A stretch of 64,000 bases of DNA. Source: Closterium sp. NIES-65. Its lineage: Eukaryota; Streptophyta; Zygnematophyceae; Desmidiales; Closteriaceae. The DNA is taken from positions 806,001 through 870,000 of the forward strand of contig CANXME010001453.1 in assembly GCA_948144175.1 (NCBI GenBank), given 5' to 3'. Below the pieces are notes generated by a model. That model was not told the origin of the DNA and ran no database searches. It worked only from the letters and a program-made list of their open reading frames with translations. A program made the position numbers and the translations under genes. Shown here in pieces: positions 9,876-21,576 of the stretch (positions within the stretch are counted from its first letter, which is position 1; the number at the start of each line of letters is the position of its first letter).

Positions 9876-12800
9876 CAAGTCACGCCGCTCGCCCGACCCA
9901 ACCGACCCTCACCGAGTGATTGTGTCGGTTCACGCAATCGACCACACTCGGCCGAATAAGGAGGGTATCGCGGTAGACAGCCCCATACTGCTTAGTGGGA
10001 AAATTGGGACAGACTTAGTTAAAATCTTCGTAGACGGGGGAGCCAACCACAGCCTCATCAACACTGCCACGGCACGGAAGCTGAAACTGCCACTGGACAA
10101 ATGCTTACCTGAGATCGACGCAAGACTGGTCGACGGCACGCCAGTGGCGATACGGGAACGCGTAGACCGGGTTCGGATTCGATGCGGGGGTAACTTCACG
10201 TTTAGCCAGGAAATGCTCGCGACGACCCTCGACGGAACCAACATTTTTCTCGGTTGGGATTGGTTGCGACGACACAATCCGCGAATCGATTGGACCACAT
10301 GTGATTGCACCGTGCGAGTGAACGGTAACAACATCGCCGTACCTCGCTGGGGCTCGCCTGAGTCGTCGTCGGTGTGTGTCAACGCGATCACAATGAAGCG
10401 CGCCGTAGCGGCAGGAGCTGAATTGTATGCGATTGGTATTCGGGAAGCCGAAGCAGCAGACCAGGGAGGGGATTTACAGAAACTGCTTGCCGACGTACCG
10501 GATAGTTCCGACTGACCCAACCCGAATCGGACGAACTGAGAAAGCAGCTGGATTACCTGCACAAAAAAGAGTTCATTCGCCCGAGTTCGTCACCCTTCGT
10601 AGCACCGATACTGTTCACGCCGAAAAATGACGAAGGTTTTCGCATGTGCATAGACTACAGGGCACTGAACATGGTTACCATCAAATCGCGTTACCCCATC
10701 CCGCGAGCCGACGAACCGATCGATCAACTGCGCACAGCCCGGGTTTTCACGAGAATCGGCCTTAGAGGGGGTTACCACCAGATTCACGTCAACCCACTCG
10801 ACTACCCCAAGAAAGCCTTTCGAACACGCTACGGATCCTTCGAATATACAGTCATGCCCTTCGGACTGACCAACGCCCCCGCCACCTTTCAAATGACCAT
10901 GAACAAAGCGTTCCGCCCGCTTTTAGATAAGTGCGTCATCGTATACCTCGACGACATCCTGATTTATAGCCCAGACAGAGCACAGCACTTACTGAGTGAA
11001 AACCGCCTACTGACCAAAGCTTCTAAGTGTGAGTTTTTGTAGGACAGACTGGAGTTTTTAGGGCACATGATTTCCGCTGCCGGAGTGGAAAGAGACCCGA
11101 AGAAGATCGCGACGATTCAAGCATGGCACGCGCCGACAAACTTGACTGAGTTGCAGAGATTTTTGGGGTTCATCAACTACATGCGCCGGTTCGTCCCCGA
11201 CATGGCGAAGTTGATTGCCCCGTTAACCGACCTGCTGAGGAAGGGGGTTGAGTACACGTGGGGGGAGAAAAAGCAAGCTGACTTCTCGGCCCTCAAAAAT
11301 ATTTTGTGCTCACCGCCAGTGCTTCACATTGCCGATCCGCACCATCCGTTCGAGCTCGTCACCGACGCTAGCGACATCGCTGTGGGAGCAGTACTGTTGT
11401 AGGACTTCAGGAACGGCCTCCAGCCAATCGCGTACGAGTCCCGCAAGCTTCACCCGCCCGAACGCAAGTCCCCGATACACGATCGCGAGATGTTGGCGAT
11501 CGTGCATGCATTCAAGGTGTGGCGATGTTACCTCACGGGAGCAGACGTGATAGTACGGACAGACCACCGATCACTACAGTACTTTCGCACTCAACCAAAT
11601 CTCGATACGCGACAGATCCGCTGGTTGGACTATCTAGATTCCAACTTCCACTACACGGTTACGTACAAAAAAGGTGCATCCAACATCGCCGACGCACTCA
11701 CACGCCCCACCGCCCAACTCCACGCCATCCTACTCGCCCAAACCAACCCACTGCTAACATGCCTATTCACCAACGGATACAGTACCAACCCACTTTTCGC
11801 GACCGGAAATTCACAGCAACTGGCAGAAGCTAAAGGAGTCTATTACGTAAAAACAGGCACCAACCACATCTGGGTACCCGCGTAATCACTACTGAGGGAA
11901 CTGTTTCTGCAGGAGGTAGACGACGGGATTACCTTGGGACATTTTGGGGTAGGAAAAACGTGAAAGCAACTACAGCGGTATTACTACTGGCCGGAGCTAT
12001 TGACCGACGTACAGCACCACGTGGGCTCGTGTCCTACGTGTCAGGTGATGAAGAGCTCGCGAAAAAAAGGCGGGTCAATTGCAGCCGATTCCACCGCCTG
12101 AGCGCACCTGGCAGCAGGTTACCATGGATTTTGCCATGGGGTTACCTTCGAAACCTGGGGGTAACGACGCAGTTATGGTCGTCGTTGACAGGTTGACGAA
12201 GATGGCTCACTTCGCTGCGTGCAAGAAATCGATCCCAGCCAAAGAAACCTCTCGCCTGTTCATCGCAGCCGTCGTTCGACTTCACGGGATACCAGCTGCG
12301 ATAATTAGCGACCGCGACACGAAGCTCACCAGCAACTTCTGGAAGAACCTTCGGGAGCAGTTCGGGACCAGGCTACAATTCAGCTCGTCGTACCACCACG
12401 AGACCGACGGTCAAACGGAGCGGACGAATCAGACGATGGAGCAGTTGATTCGTGCCACGTGCGACGACTCGACAACTTGGGAGCAGCAACTGCTAGTGAT
12501 CGATTTCGCGTACAACAACGCCACGTCAGCGATGACGTAGCAGTCCCCGTTCTACCTGAACTACGGGCAAAACCCTATAGTGTTCATGACGCCGAGTCCG
12601 GACAACCCAACACTACGCGCACAACAATTCGCCGAGATTCTGCAAGCTGCCCGCACCAGAGCTGTCGAAGCAATTAAAAAAGCAAATGTCATCGCTAAGC
12701 GCAACGCCGACCGCCACCGCCGCCCAGTCACGTACCAGTCAGAAGATTACATACTGCTCGACACACAGAATTTAAGACTGCCCGTCGTACCGAAATTACG

Positions 12801-13165
12801 ACCGCGCTACTGTGGACCATTCCAAATCAGCCGCATGATCACCCCCGTGACATCCCACTTACTTTTGCCCGCCATTCCACGTCAGCCTGCTTCGCCCATA
12901 CATCCCAACCACGAGCCAACTGCCTTGTCACCGTCCGCCATCCATAACTCGCCCTGCATCGGAGCCGATCATCGAGCCTGAAAAAATCATGAGCCATCGG
13001 ATTCGACACCCCACGGGAATCAGGGGGATTGAGTTCCTCGTTCGCTAGAAGGACCGCACGCCAACTGAGGATAGCTGGGTGCCCCTGGCCAACATCGAAA
13101 ACCACCCTGCCCTGCAAGTGTACCTGAGGAGCCGGGGTTTCCGCGATGTATGCGCACTCGCGTAG
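9863..13165 (+). pseudogene. Gypsy-1 pol, degenerate, with chromodomain remnant
   Basis: Colinear with Gypsy-2 Pol: protease (FVDGGANHSL near 10030), RT (YLDD at about 10949-10960), RNase H, HHCC zinc finger remnant, integrase core (12100-12540), and a C-terminal chromodomain remnant to the stop at 13163-13165. The interval between protease and RT is shortened. In-frame stops at 11040, 11400, 12538 and about 13047 replace Gln or Trp codons seen in Gypsy-2, mostly CAG to TAG. It encodes nothing functional. Confidence 0.9.
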
Positions 13166-13182
13166 CGGAGGGGGCTTCTTGA

Positions 13183-13209
13183 GGGGGGGGGGGGGGGGGG
13201 GGAGGGGGG
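13183..13209 (+). promoter_or_regulatory. Expanded polypurine tract of Gypsy-1
   Basis: Twenty G, one A, then seven G, followed by tag and the right LTR at 13214. The equivalent tract in Gypsy-2 is only aggagggggggg long. This is the plus-strand primer tract, later expanded by slippage. Confidence 0.8.
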
Positions 13210-13213
13210 GTAG

Positions 13214-13503
13214 TGTAAGAAATTTTCTCGACATTCCTTAGCGTATTCTACAACATCGCGTACAGCAGCAGCCGTTGTTCGCCCGTTACTACTAACGGGG
13301 CTTCGACAACTTCCCGCGCACTGTTTCACCAAACCATGCACCGCTGGCCCAGCCGTGTCGGCCTACGCCTCAGGACTAGCCCGAGCCTCGCTGCCAGCTT
13401 AGCACTAGCTAGTTCGCACGCACCGCGTTACCGTTTGCATGTTTCGCGCATAAATGTTCGCTCATGCCTTAGCTCACATTTTGTACTCGTTTGACACTTA
13501 GTG
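13214..13503 (+). repeat. Gypsy-1 right LTR, first part
   Basis: 290 bp, starting tgtaag and ending ttagtg, where Copia-2 inserted. The remainder is at 20838-20879. Confidence 0.9.
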
Positions 13504-13631
13504 TGTGAAACAAGTAAACAGGAATGAAATGACTAAGGAAAGATTGGGTACAAATACAACCCTAGAAACCCTGTACCCCATATGTGCTACCCCACTATAG
13601 CCTACAGCAACTATGTCATATAAATCTGACA
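13504..13631 (-). repeat. Copia-2 3' LTR
   Basis: 128 bp. It differs from the 5' LTR by one base (gcctacagcaac here, gcctacaacaac there). The polypurine tract, read on the minus strand as atgggggtg, abuts it at 13632-13640. Confidence 0.94.
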
Positions 13632-13842
13632 CACCCCCATAGGCAAAGTGGGGGAGAACAAGGGGTCACAAGACCAGTCAAGTAAAGCAAAGCAGAGCAA
13701 GCTCAGGGTGGATCACAACGTCACCACACAGTCCGAGCACAAGAGCAGGGCCAGAGGCCAGTTCACATGCAGGAGTACAGACATATATATATAAAACTAG
13801 ACAAGCAAGAGCAGGTATATATATGTCACAGTACAAGTAAAG

Positions 13843-16800
13843 TCAAGAGGAGAGCAAGTGAGGCAAGACAGGCACAAGACCCAGCTGGGTGCAGAGGCGC
13901 TGATGGTCACACGGCGCGAGTGCCTTGGTGAACACATCAGCAGTGTTGGCCTCAGAGGCCACGTACGCAAGCCGCAACTGTCCACGCTGCTGCAGCTCAC
14001 GAGCAAGGAAGTAGCGAAGAGCAATGTGCTTCGTTCTGTGCTCCAGACGCTGCTCTCGACACAAGGCCAGCATGGCCTTGTTGTCTACGTACAGCACTGG
14101 AGGAGAACGAGGCGGCTCTCCAAGGTCAGTCAGCAGGTAGGTGAGCCAGCGAAGCTCCTGTGCAGCCATGGCCCCAGCGTAGATCTCAGCCTCACAACTG
14201 GAGCTGAGAACCGAAGACGAGCGAGTAGCCCACCACGAGACAGAGCCGGAACCAAGACTGAAGGTGTAACCCTGTGACGACCGCTGCGTAGCCTGGTCGT
14301 CAGCCCAAGAAGCGTCCGCGTGCCCTGTAAGGACCACTGGACTCCGCCCTCCAAGCACTAGCCCCATGCCCGACGTACTGCACATGTAGCGCAACACCCT
14401 CTTCGCTGCAGCCATGTGCTCTGGTCGGTGTCTCCCAGGAGCAACATAGCGTGCAAGAATGCTCAGAGGGTATGCAAGGTCAGGTCGTGTGCAGGTCATC
14501 AGGTACATGAGGCAGCCAACAAGCTCTGGGTACGGGCCACTCGACTCTACGGACTCATCCGAAGGCAGAGCTGAGAGCGAGTGGCGAGTAGACAGAGGAG
14601 TGGCCTGAGGCGAGGAGTACGTGAAGCCGAAGCGCTGAAGGACCTGCTGCACCATGTGTGACTGAGTCAAGGTAATGGTGCGGCGTGCTTTGTCCCGAGT
14701 GATCTGCAAGCCAAGGTAGCTGCGCAGTTCACCCAGGTCTGTGCACGTGTGTCTCTTCAGCAGCTCGGACTTCACGTGGGCGAGTCCAGCAGTGTCCGCT
14801 GTGGCAAAGACCAAGTCGTCGACGTACACGAGGATGTAGAACGGCGGCAGAGAAGTGTCGGTGCGCAGAAACAGCGACGGGTCAGCAGTAGAAGGAGCGA
14901 ACCCAAGAGCCGCAAGCGTAGTCCTCAGTGTGTCGTGCCACTCACGCGGTGCCTGGCGGAGACCGTAGACTGGCCGTCGGAGGCTCCACTGGGTGCCAGG
15001 AGGGAAAGTCCCAGTGAAGCCAGGTGGACGGCGCAGCCAGATCTCCTCGTGCAGGCTACCCTGCAGGAACGGAGTGCTGAAGTCGAGAGAGTGAAGCTCG
15101 TAGTCGCGTTGAGCGGCTATGTGCAGCAGCACCCGAAGAGTGGTCATCTTCGGGGTGGGAGAGAAGGTCTGAAAGTAGTCAACTCCCTGCCGCTGACTGA
15201 AGCCACGAGCAACGTACCGCGCCTTGAAGACAGGTGGAGAGCCCGGCGGCCGCTTCACCCTGAAGATCCACATGCCACTGACGATGTTCGCCCCAGGAGG
15301 AGGAACTCCGTCAACGTAGGTGCCTGTGGACTTCTAGGAAGCCATCTCTGCATCCATAGCTGCCTGCCACTGAGACGAGTAGGGACCCTCTATCGCCTCC
15401 GCGTAAGAGCGCGGAGTCGGGATGTCTAGTGCATCCGGGTCTCCCTCAGGAGCAAGTAGTACAGACGCAAGATGAGGTGAAGCAGCAGCCAGACACTGTA
15501 ACTCCTCCTGCCTGTCCTCTAGGACGTCCGTGCCAAGAGCACACTCACCCCCGACGGACGGAGGACAGACAGACGCAGACTCAGCAATAAGACTAGCAGC
15601 GTAGTCTAGACGACAGCGAGCAGCAAAGTCGACGAGCTCAGCGACAAGAGCAGACGCAGCAGTGGACTCAAAAGAGGGGTCAGTGACGACAGTAGCAAGC
15701 AGACGCGAGACAGTAGGACTGGCAGCACGAAGAGAGTCCGACTCCGGGTCGGCAAGGGCATGAAGAGAGGACTCAGGAGGAGAAGGCAAAGGGGCACGCA
15801 GAGGAGCAGTGGACGGACGCAGAGACATCCGGTGCGTGCCAGGGACAGGAGGAGGACGCTGACGCGAACCGCGACCACTAGTGCGAGCAGCACGAACAGG
15901 CGACGCAGGACGAGACGCAGGCTCACGACGCTCAGCAAGACCTCCAGTAGGACCAGTGTAAGGAGAGGGAGCAGGCAATGGAGAGGAAGGCTCCAACAGT
16001 GACTGTGACTGGACAGGCTGTGAACACTCTACCGGAGGAGAAAGACCAAGAACCTGCTGTAGGAGCGGAACGAAGTACGGTCGAGGCCGCGCGGCAGCTC
16101 CAGACTCAGCAGGGACAGCACCAGCACCCTCAGCGACAGCACCAGCGCCACCAACACCTCCAGCGGCAGGACCTCCAGCAGCACCAGTAGCAGAACCACC
16201 GCCGGGACAGACAGCAGTAGTCTAAGCACCAACACCCTCAGGAGCTCCTGCTCCAGGAGTACCCGCAGACCCAGCAGCTCCGGGACCGGCAGCACCAGCA
16301 CCCTCGACGGTCGAAGAAGCTCCAGCTCCAGCAGCACGCCTCCAGCGGCGAGCAAACCACTCGCGCAGCTCCTGTGGAGAGAGGGGCTCCCGGCGAGACG
16401 CAGCAGCAGGAGAAACCCCAGGCTCAACAGCTCCAGACGTAGCACCCCCACGCTCAGCAGCTCCAGACTGAGTACCCCCAGGCTCAGCAGCTCCCGACCC
16501 AGCACCCCCAGACCCAGCACCCCCTAGCTCAGCAGCTCCAGGCACCGTACCCCCCGGCTCAGCACCCCCAGGCTCAGCACCCTCCGCAGTAGCACTCCCA
16601 GGCCCAGCACCCCCAGTAGTAGCACCTCCAGGCTCGGCACCCCCGCGCACAGCACCCCCAGAGTCAGCACCCCCAGGCTCAGCACCCGCAGCAGCACCAG
16701 AGTCACCAGTAACCTCGACCGGGTCAACTGCGTCTACCTGGGACACACCTGAGGGGGCAGGAACCTGAGGGGGGAGGGGGTCTACCGGGGGGGGAACTGG

Positions 16801-18895
16801 CACAAGGAAGTCCGGCGGAGGGGGGAGGGAAGGAGTGCGGTAGGGGAAGAGACGGTAGAAGGGGACTGACTCGTCGAACGTGACGTCCTGGGAGGACAGA
16901 ACACGACGAGAGGAGGGGTGGTAAAACTGCCACTCGGGAGCGTCTGTGGGGAAGCCAAGGAAGACACAGGGAGCAGCATGAGGGGACAGCTTGTCCGCAG
17001 ACAAGTCGCGGACAAACGCCTGAGATCCCCAGACACGGAACGCCGACGCATCGCCAACCTTCCCCGTCCACAGCAAAGCTGAGGAGGTCTCTGGTCGGGA
17101 GACTCTGGGCTGAAGGTTGATCTGATGCGCGGCGTACCGAACCGCAAACGGCCACATAAAATGGGGGGCAGCCGCATGCACCATGGACGTACGGGCGACG
17201 TCCATGACAATGCCGATGCGGCGCTCAGCAATCCCATTCTGCTGTGGAGAGTCCGGAAGCGTGAAGGTCTGGCGGATGCCTCGTGCCCGACAGTAGGCTC
17301 GCAGAAGGCCGGAGGAGAACTCTCCGCCTCTGTCCGAATGCAGACGCAGAACAGGAAAGTCCAAGCCGAAGCTCCGCCTGAGCTGGAGACGAGCTGCGCG
17401 GATCCAGTCGATCAACACCTCAGTGACCTCACCCTTGCTGCGCAAGGGGAAGACTGTGGTGTAACGCGAGTAGTCGTCAACCACCAGCAGGAAGTAGCGC
17501 TCGTGACCCTGTCCACGGACGCGGGCTGGGCCCCACACGTCCATGTGAAGCGTCTGCATCGGGGCCTCCGTCGGAGGGAACGGGGAGGAGTGAGGGGTAG
17601 CCCGCAGGCGACCCTCGACACAGGGGACACAGGAAGGGCCAGGTCCCGGAGGAAGGGGGGGGAGGGACCGGGGAAGGCCAGAGACAAGAAGGCGAGAGGC
17701 CATGCCCCGGAGACGAGGCAGGGAGGGGTGACCCATCCTGTGGTGCCACAGGAGGGTCTCGTGGGACAGGAGGCGACACGAGCAGGGGGCAGACTCAGGA
17801 CCAGACCTGGACGCTGCAGCAAACACCTGACCCGACGCAGCTACCTGACCAGACGCAGGAGAAGGAGACGGAACAGTGAGTGTGTACAGGCTCGACCCTG
17901 GACCACGTGTGAATGTGGTCAGGTGTCGACCCGTGTTCGCGTCCGTGCAGTGGGTGACTCGTCGGCGTGCAGGGGTAAACTGGTCAACCCCTGCATCCTG
18001 TAGGTCAGCACCCGCCACCAAGTTCGTAGAGAACGAGGGGAGGTAGAGACCAGACAGGGCGCCAGACGGGACCGCAGGGCACGGCAGGACAGTGGAGTAG
18101 CGAGCCAGAACAGGACCCCCAGAGGGGTCTGCCAAGGAGACCGCCACTGGCCGACTAAGCGGCGTGAGTGTGGTGCGGTCTCGAAAGAAGGAGCGAGACG
18201 CCCCGGAGTCAAGAGTGAAAGTGAGAGAGGGTGAAGTCGACACTGTACCTGAGAGAGCAGACTCACCAGCACCAGAGGACTCAGACTCACTGGCACCTAG
18301 AGCAACAGCCTCACCAGCACCTGGAGCAGCAGCCTCAACAGCACCTAGAGCCGCAGTACCAATGCCTGGGTCGAGCGGGAAACACCGGTAACAGTCACCC
18401 TCCTCACTAATAGTCACAGCATACATAGCAGCAAGAATAGCATCAAAGTCAAGATCAAAGATAGCTACTCCAGCCCTAGACAGCTGGTCCCAGCGAGGGA
18501 TCTCAGAGGCGTCAGGAAACTGGCGGCGCCAAGCGTCAGTCAGGCGGCCGAAGCAACGCTGGGCGGAGTGTGGACCACCACACTGCTCACCCGCACGGTC
18601 GCCAGTGCGCAGGACGTAAGTGCACGGACCAGTACCCCCACCCCGCTGACGCGCAGAGTACCACTCACGGAGCTGCTGCGGGGAGAGGGTCTCCTGACCA
18701 CGCTGCTGCTGCTGGCGCTGACCACCACCGGAGCCACTCCTCCTCGGCGCGCCACGACCTCCGCCGCCTCCTCCGCCGCCGCCGCCACCACCTCCACCAC
18801 CACCGCCACTCCCACCGTCGCCGCCGCCACCGCCGCCTCCGCCTCCACCCCCACTACCACCGCCGCTGCCGCCCCCGCCTCCACTGCCTCCGCGA
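13843..18895 (-). pseudogene. Copia-2 Pol (protease-integrase-RT-RNase H), two nonsense codons
   Basis: A single minus-strand frame covers the Cys/His motif, protease (DSGA), integrase DDE core, GGAEP-like spacer, RT (YVDD) and RNase H to the stop at 13843-13845. It is interrupted by TAG at 16222-16224, where Copia-1 reads Glu, and TAG at 15334-15336, where Copia-1 and Copia-3 read Trp in the ASWKSTG motif at the start of RT. All segments stay in the same frame. Apart from these it is very close to Copia-1 and Copia-3. Confidence 0.9.
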
Positions 18896-19781
18896 CACCT
18901 CCACTCCCGCCACTACTCCCGCTACCACCCTCACCTCCGCCGCTGCCTCTACCTCCGCCTCCACCGCCCCCGCTGCCTCCACCACCGCCCCTGCCCCCCT
19001 TGCTCTTGCCAGAGCGACGTCTCCCGCTGGGGGCAGACGCCGCTCCGACCGACTCAAAACCAACAAGGTCGGCCGTAGCAGCAGAGGCGACAGAGGGCAG
19101 GAGGGGGGAGGGGGAACACCCCTCAAAGATGGGGGCGCGCGGGTCACCACGAGAGGCCCCTACAGCGAGAATGCTCTTCTCGGCTGCGAGGAGGGACTTC
19201 TCGAGGATCTCGACAGTGAGAGTGGTGGGGCAGACTGCGAGTAGGTCGTCCCTGACTCCGCGAAGGGAGTCAGGGAGGCGGGTGACAATGTAGTAGAGAG
19301 TGAAGTACTTGGGGGGGGGGTTCTTGGCGCAGAACTCAGCAGGAAGTGCAGCGCGGAAACGAGCGTCACTAGTGCGCAGGTGGGTAATGAGGTCGGCGAC
19401 TGTGGCAAAAGCAGCAAGGTCGGGAAAGAGGTACGGTAGCATGAGGCGGCTCAGTGCAGCAGTGGCAGGGGTGGAGTAGCGTGCGATAACGGCGTCGTAC
19501 AAGGTCTTAGCACTCTTGTACGACCCAAAGTGCGCACGCTCAGCGGGAGGGAGGTGGCGACGCACAGCAAGACGTGCAGCAGCATCGCGTGTGGCCCACA
19601 CTGAGCGAACAGTGGCATCCTCAGTAGCAGCAGGGGCGGGAGAGGCACCAGAAGTGAGATCAAAGAGAGAGAGTCCGTCAGCTCTGTCGCACTGTAGGAA
19701 AAGCAGTAGGTCGTCTACCCACACGTCAAAGTCAATGGCTCTGCCCTCAGCGTCAAAGGCGAGGACACTGGGGGTAGCCAT
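18895..19781 (-). pseudogene. Copia-2 gag, frame lost in the Gly-rich linker
   Basis: Starts at ATG 19781 (the MATPSVLAF start shared by all three copia copies). The copia Gag domain is intact through the Arg/Lys/Gly stretch. Near 18895 the reading frame leaves the Gly phase and reads Ala/Val/Glu-rich nonsense, while the correct downstream frame resumes one phase away. The break is inside a GGN repeat, so replication slippage is the likely cause. Confidence 0.88.
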
Positions 19782-19829
19782 GACAGCAGTAGAGAGAGGG
19801 CAGTGCGCAGAGTAAAGCTCAGTGCTCAC

Positions 19830-20605
19830 CAGACAGGGCAGTGCAGGGAGGGCTCGGGCGGCTCGGGCGGCCCGGGCGGCTCGGGCGGCTCGACTGCTGG
19901 GCGGCTCGGGCGACTCGGCGGCTCGGGCGGCTCGGGCGGCACTGCAGCTGGGGCGGCTCGGCTGCTGGGGCGGCTCGGCTGCTGGGGCGGCTCGGCTGCT
20001 GGGGCAGCTCGGCGGCTGGGGCGGCTCGGCTGCTGGGGCGGCTCTGCTGCTGGGGCGGCTCGGCCGGGAGATGCAGGGGCGGGGCCGTCAGGTGCAGCGG
20101 CGGGTCGACCGGTGCAGCGGCGGGCCGGCAGGTGCAGCGGCGGGGCCGTAGGGTGCAGCGGCGGGCCGGTAGGTGCAGCGGCGGGGCCGTCAGGTGAAGC
20201 GGCGGGCCGGTGGGTGCAGCGGCGGGCCGTTGGGTGCAGTGGCGGGCCGGCAGGCGCAGCGGCGGGGCCGTCAGGTGAGGCGGCGGGCCGTAGGGTGCAG
20301 CGGCGGGGCCGTCAGGTGCAGCGGCGGGGCCGTCAGGTGCAGCGGCGGGGCCGTCAGGTGCAGCGGCGGGGCCGCGTCAGAGCAGGCGGCGGGGCCGCGA
20401 CAGTGGAGGCGGCGGGGCCGCGTCAAGCAGGCGGCGGGGCCGCGTCAGTGGAGGCGGCGGGGCCGCGTCAAGCAGGCGGCGGGGCCGCGACGTAGCGGGT
20501 GGCAGGGCCGCGTTAGAGCCGGCGGCGGGGCCGCGTCAGTGGAGGCGGCGGGGCCGCGTCAAGCAGGCGGCGGGGCCGCGATCAGGAGGGGCAGCGGGGC
20601 CGCGA
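19830..20605 (-). repeat. GC-rich tandem-repeat leader of Copia-2
   Basis: Two repeat families in the 5' leader. Units near gctcgggcggctcggctgctgg lie at about 19860-20065. A 21-bp unit gcagcggcggggccgtcaggt, with variants, lies at about 20070-20600. Counterparts occur in Copia-1 and Copia-3 with different unit numbers. Open frames through it are repeat artefacts. Confidence 0.85.
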
Positions 20606-20613
20606 GGGAAATG

Positions 20614-20709
20614 GCGACCCGAGGGGTCGCTAAAAAAAATGCGCGCCTCGGGGCGCGCTTCGGTGGGCCCTAAAAAAAACGGTCCTTAGGAAGGACCCGC
20701 TCTATACCA
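20614..20709 (-). other. Hairpin modules and primer site of Copia-2
   Basis: On the minus strand, reading from the 5' LTR: primer site tggtatagagc (20709-20699), hairpin GGTCCT/AGGACC (20697-20681) with an eight-T tract, hairpin GCGCGCC/GGCGCGC (20658-20641) with a T tract, hairpin GCGACCC/GGGTCGC (20630-20614). Same order, stems and spacing as Copia-1. The loop of module 1 differs while its stem is kept. Confidence 0.8.
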
Positions 20710-20837
20710 TGTGAAACAAGTAAACAGGAATGAAATGACTAAGGAAAGATTGGGTACAAATACAACCCTAGAAACCCTGTACCCCATATGTGCTACCCCA
20801 CTATAGCCTACAACAACTATGTCATATAAATCTGACA
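20710..20837 (-). repeat. Copia-2 5' LTR
   Basis: 128 bp, with one difference from 13504-13631. Followed at 20838 by tcagtg and the end of the Gypsy-1 right LTR. Confidence 0.94.
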
Positions 20838-20879
20838 TCAGTGCAATCCTCGCTACCTCGATTCATTGCACCCGTAACA
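20838..20879 (+). repeat. Gypsy-1 right LTR, remainder
   Basis: Ends taaca at 20879 and is followed by the target copy aattg at 20880-20884. It begins with the second, slightly altered copy of the Copia-2 target (tcagtg). Confidence 0.88.
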
Positions 20880-20884
20880 AATTG

Positions 20885-21065
20885 CCACTTTGTAATGGGC
20901 TGATCTCGAGCAATCAGTGATCACTCGCATTCTCTTACTGAGCACCACATATTGACTGTAGCATTGTTACATGCTGGTTAACTGGGTAACTTATTTGCAC
21001 ACCAAACGCGACAGACGAATGATCGTCTACTTTTACTGCGTCCTTTGGCATCAGCTGAGGGTCTT
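20885..21065. other. Short unique gap between Gypsy-1 and Gypsy-2
   Basis: About 180 bp of sequence not assignable to either element and with no gene. It ends with gtctt (21061-21065), the left target copy of Gypsy-2. Probably original host intergenic DNA. Confidence 0.7.
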
Positions 21066-21396
21066 TGTAAGGAAATTCCCTTTTCCTTACTTCGCATCCC
21101 TGCTCAACGCGTACATCACTGTAGCACCTCAGTCAGCACCGTTACCACTCGCGACCATCGCATCATTCATCATCCCGCTATTTTCGCACATCGCATCCCG
21201 ACCTCACGGCTCGGCTGGTAACCCGCGCTCCGGGCCTACGCTTCGACACTTTCCCAACCTCAGGCCCAAGCTCGTCGCGCGACCATTACCGTTACCACTG
21301 TAGTTTCGCTATATATTCTTCGCTCATGCCTTCGCTCATTGTACTCTTGCTTCGATAGTGCAATTCTCGTTCATTCACTCAATTGCACTCGTAACA
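21066..21396 (+). repeat. Gypsy-2 5' LTR with TATA box
   Basis: 331 bp, tgtaagg...taaca. A TATA-type box tatatatt at about 21310-21317 precedes a conserved tcgctcatgccttcgctca block that is also in the Gypsy-1 LTR downstream of its TATA box. This is the likely promoter and transcript-start region. Confidence 0.9.
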
Positions 21397-21398
21397 CT

Positions 21399-21410
21399 TG
21401 GTATCAGAGC
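21399..21410 (+). promoter_or_regulatory. Gypsy-2 primer-binding site
   Basis: tggtatcagagc begins two bases after the LTR end. It is the complement expected for the 3' end of plant initiator tRNA-Met. Confidence 0.85.
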
Positions 21411-21576
21411 CTACGATCCCATCTCGGACCGCATCCACACCTTCGCTTCCCCACTATCTCAATTTTTGGGGGGGTAGACGTCTCTCAGCGATACAGCACC
21501 GCCGCTCGTAGTGCTCTCTCGCAAGCACGCACGGCCACGACCGAGGCTCTCGCTGAGCTTGCCCGACACCCCCGCC

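Larger units (their letters stand above)
13504..20837 (-). mobile_element. Copia-2: Ty1/copia element, minus strand, in the right LTR of Gypsy-1
   Basis: A 7.3-kb element with 128-bp LTRs at 13504-13631 (3') and 20710-20837 (5'), differing at one position. The flanks are ttagtg (13498-13503) and tcagtg (20838-20843), an imperfect duplication. Architecture matches Copia-1 in reverse: primer site 20699-20709, hairpin modules 20614-20697, GC-rich repeats, gag, protease, integrase, RT, RNase H. Two TAG stops and one shift in the Gly linker inactivate it. Confidence 0.95.
870..20879 (+). mobile_element. Gypsy-1: old Ty3/gypsy chromovirus, split by two copia insertions
   Basis: Both ends are defined by the LTR termini tgtaag...taaca and by a 5-bp target duplication aattg (865-869 and 20880-20884). 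The two LTRs are each 326 bp once the copia insertions are removed, and differ at roughly 29 sites by hand count (about 9%), so this is the oldest insertion in the window. The internal region 8523-13213 carries gag, protease, RT, RNase H, integrase and chromodomain remnants colinear with Gypsy-2, but with many stops and shifts. Copia-1 lies in the left LTR and Copia-2, in the opposite orientation, in the right LTR. The element is dead. Confidence 0.93.

Noticed and set aside
11040..13050. Alternative genetic code reading TAG as glutamine
   Set aside because: Several TAGs replace Gln, but others replace Trp, Glu or Asn. Gypsy-2 gag needs TAG as a stop next to its frameshift site, and psbS and the giant exon contain no in-frame TAG. 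Simple decay explains the pattern.
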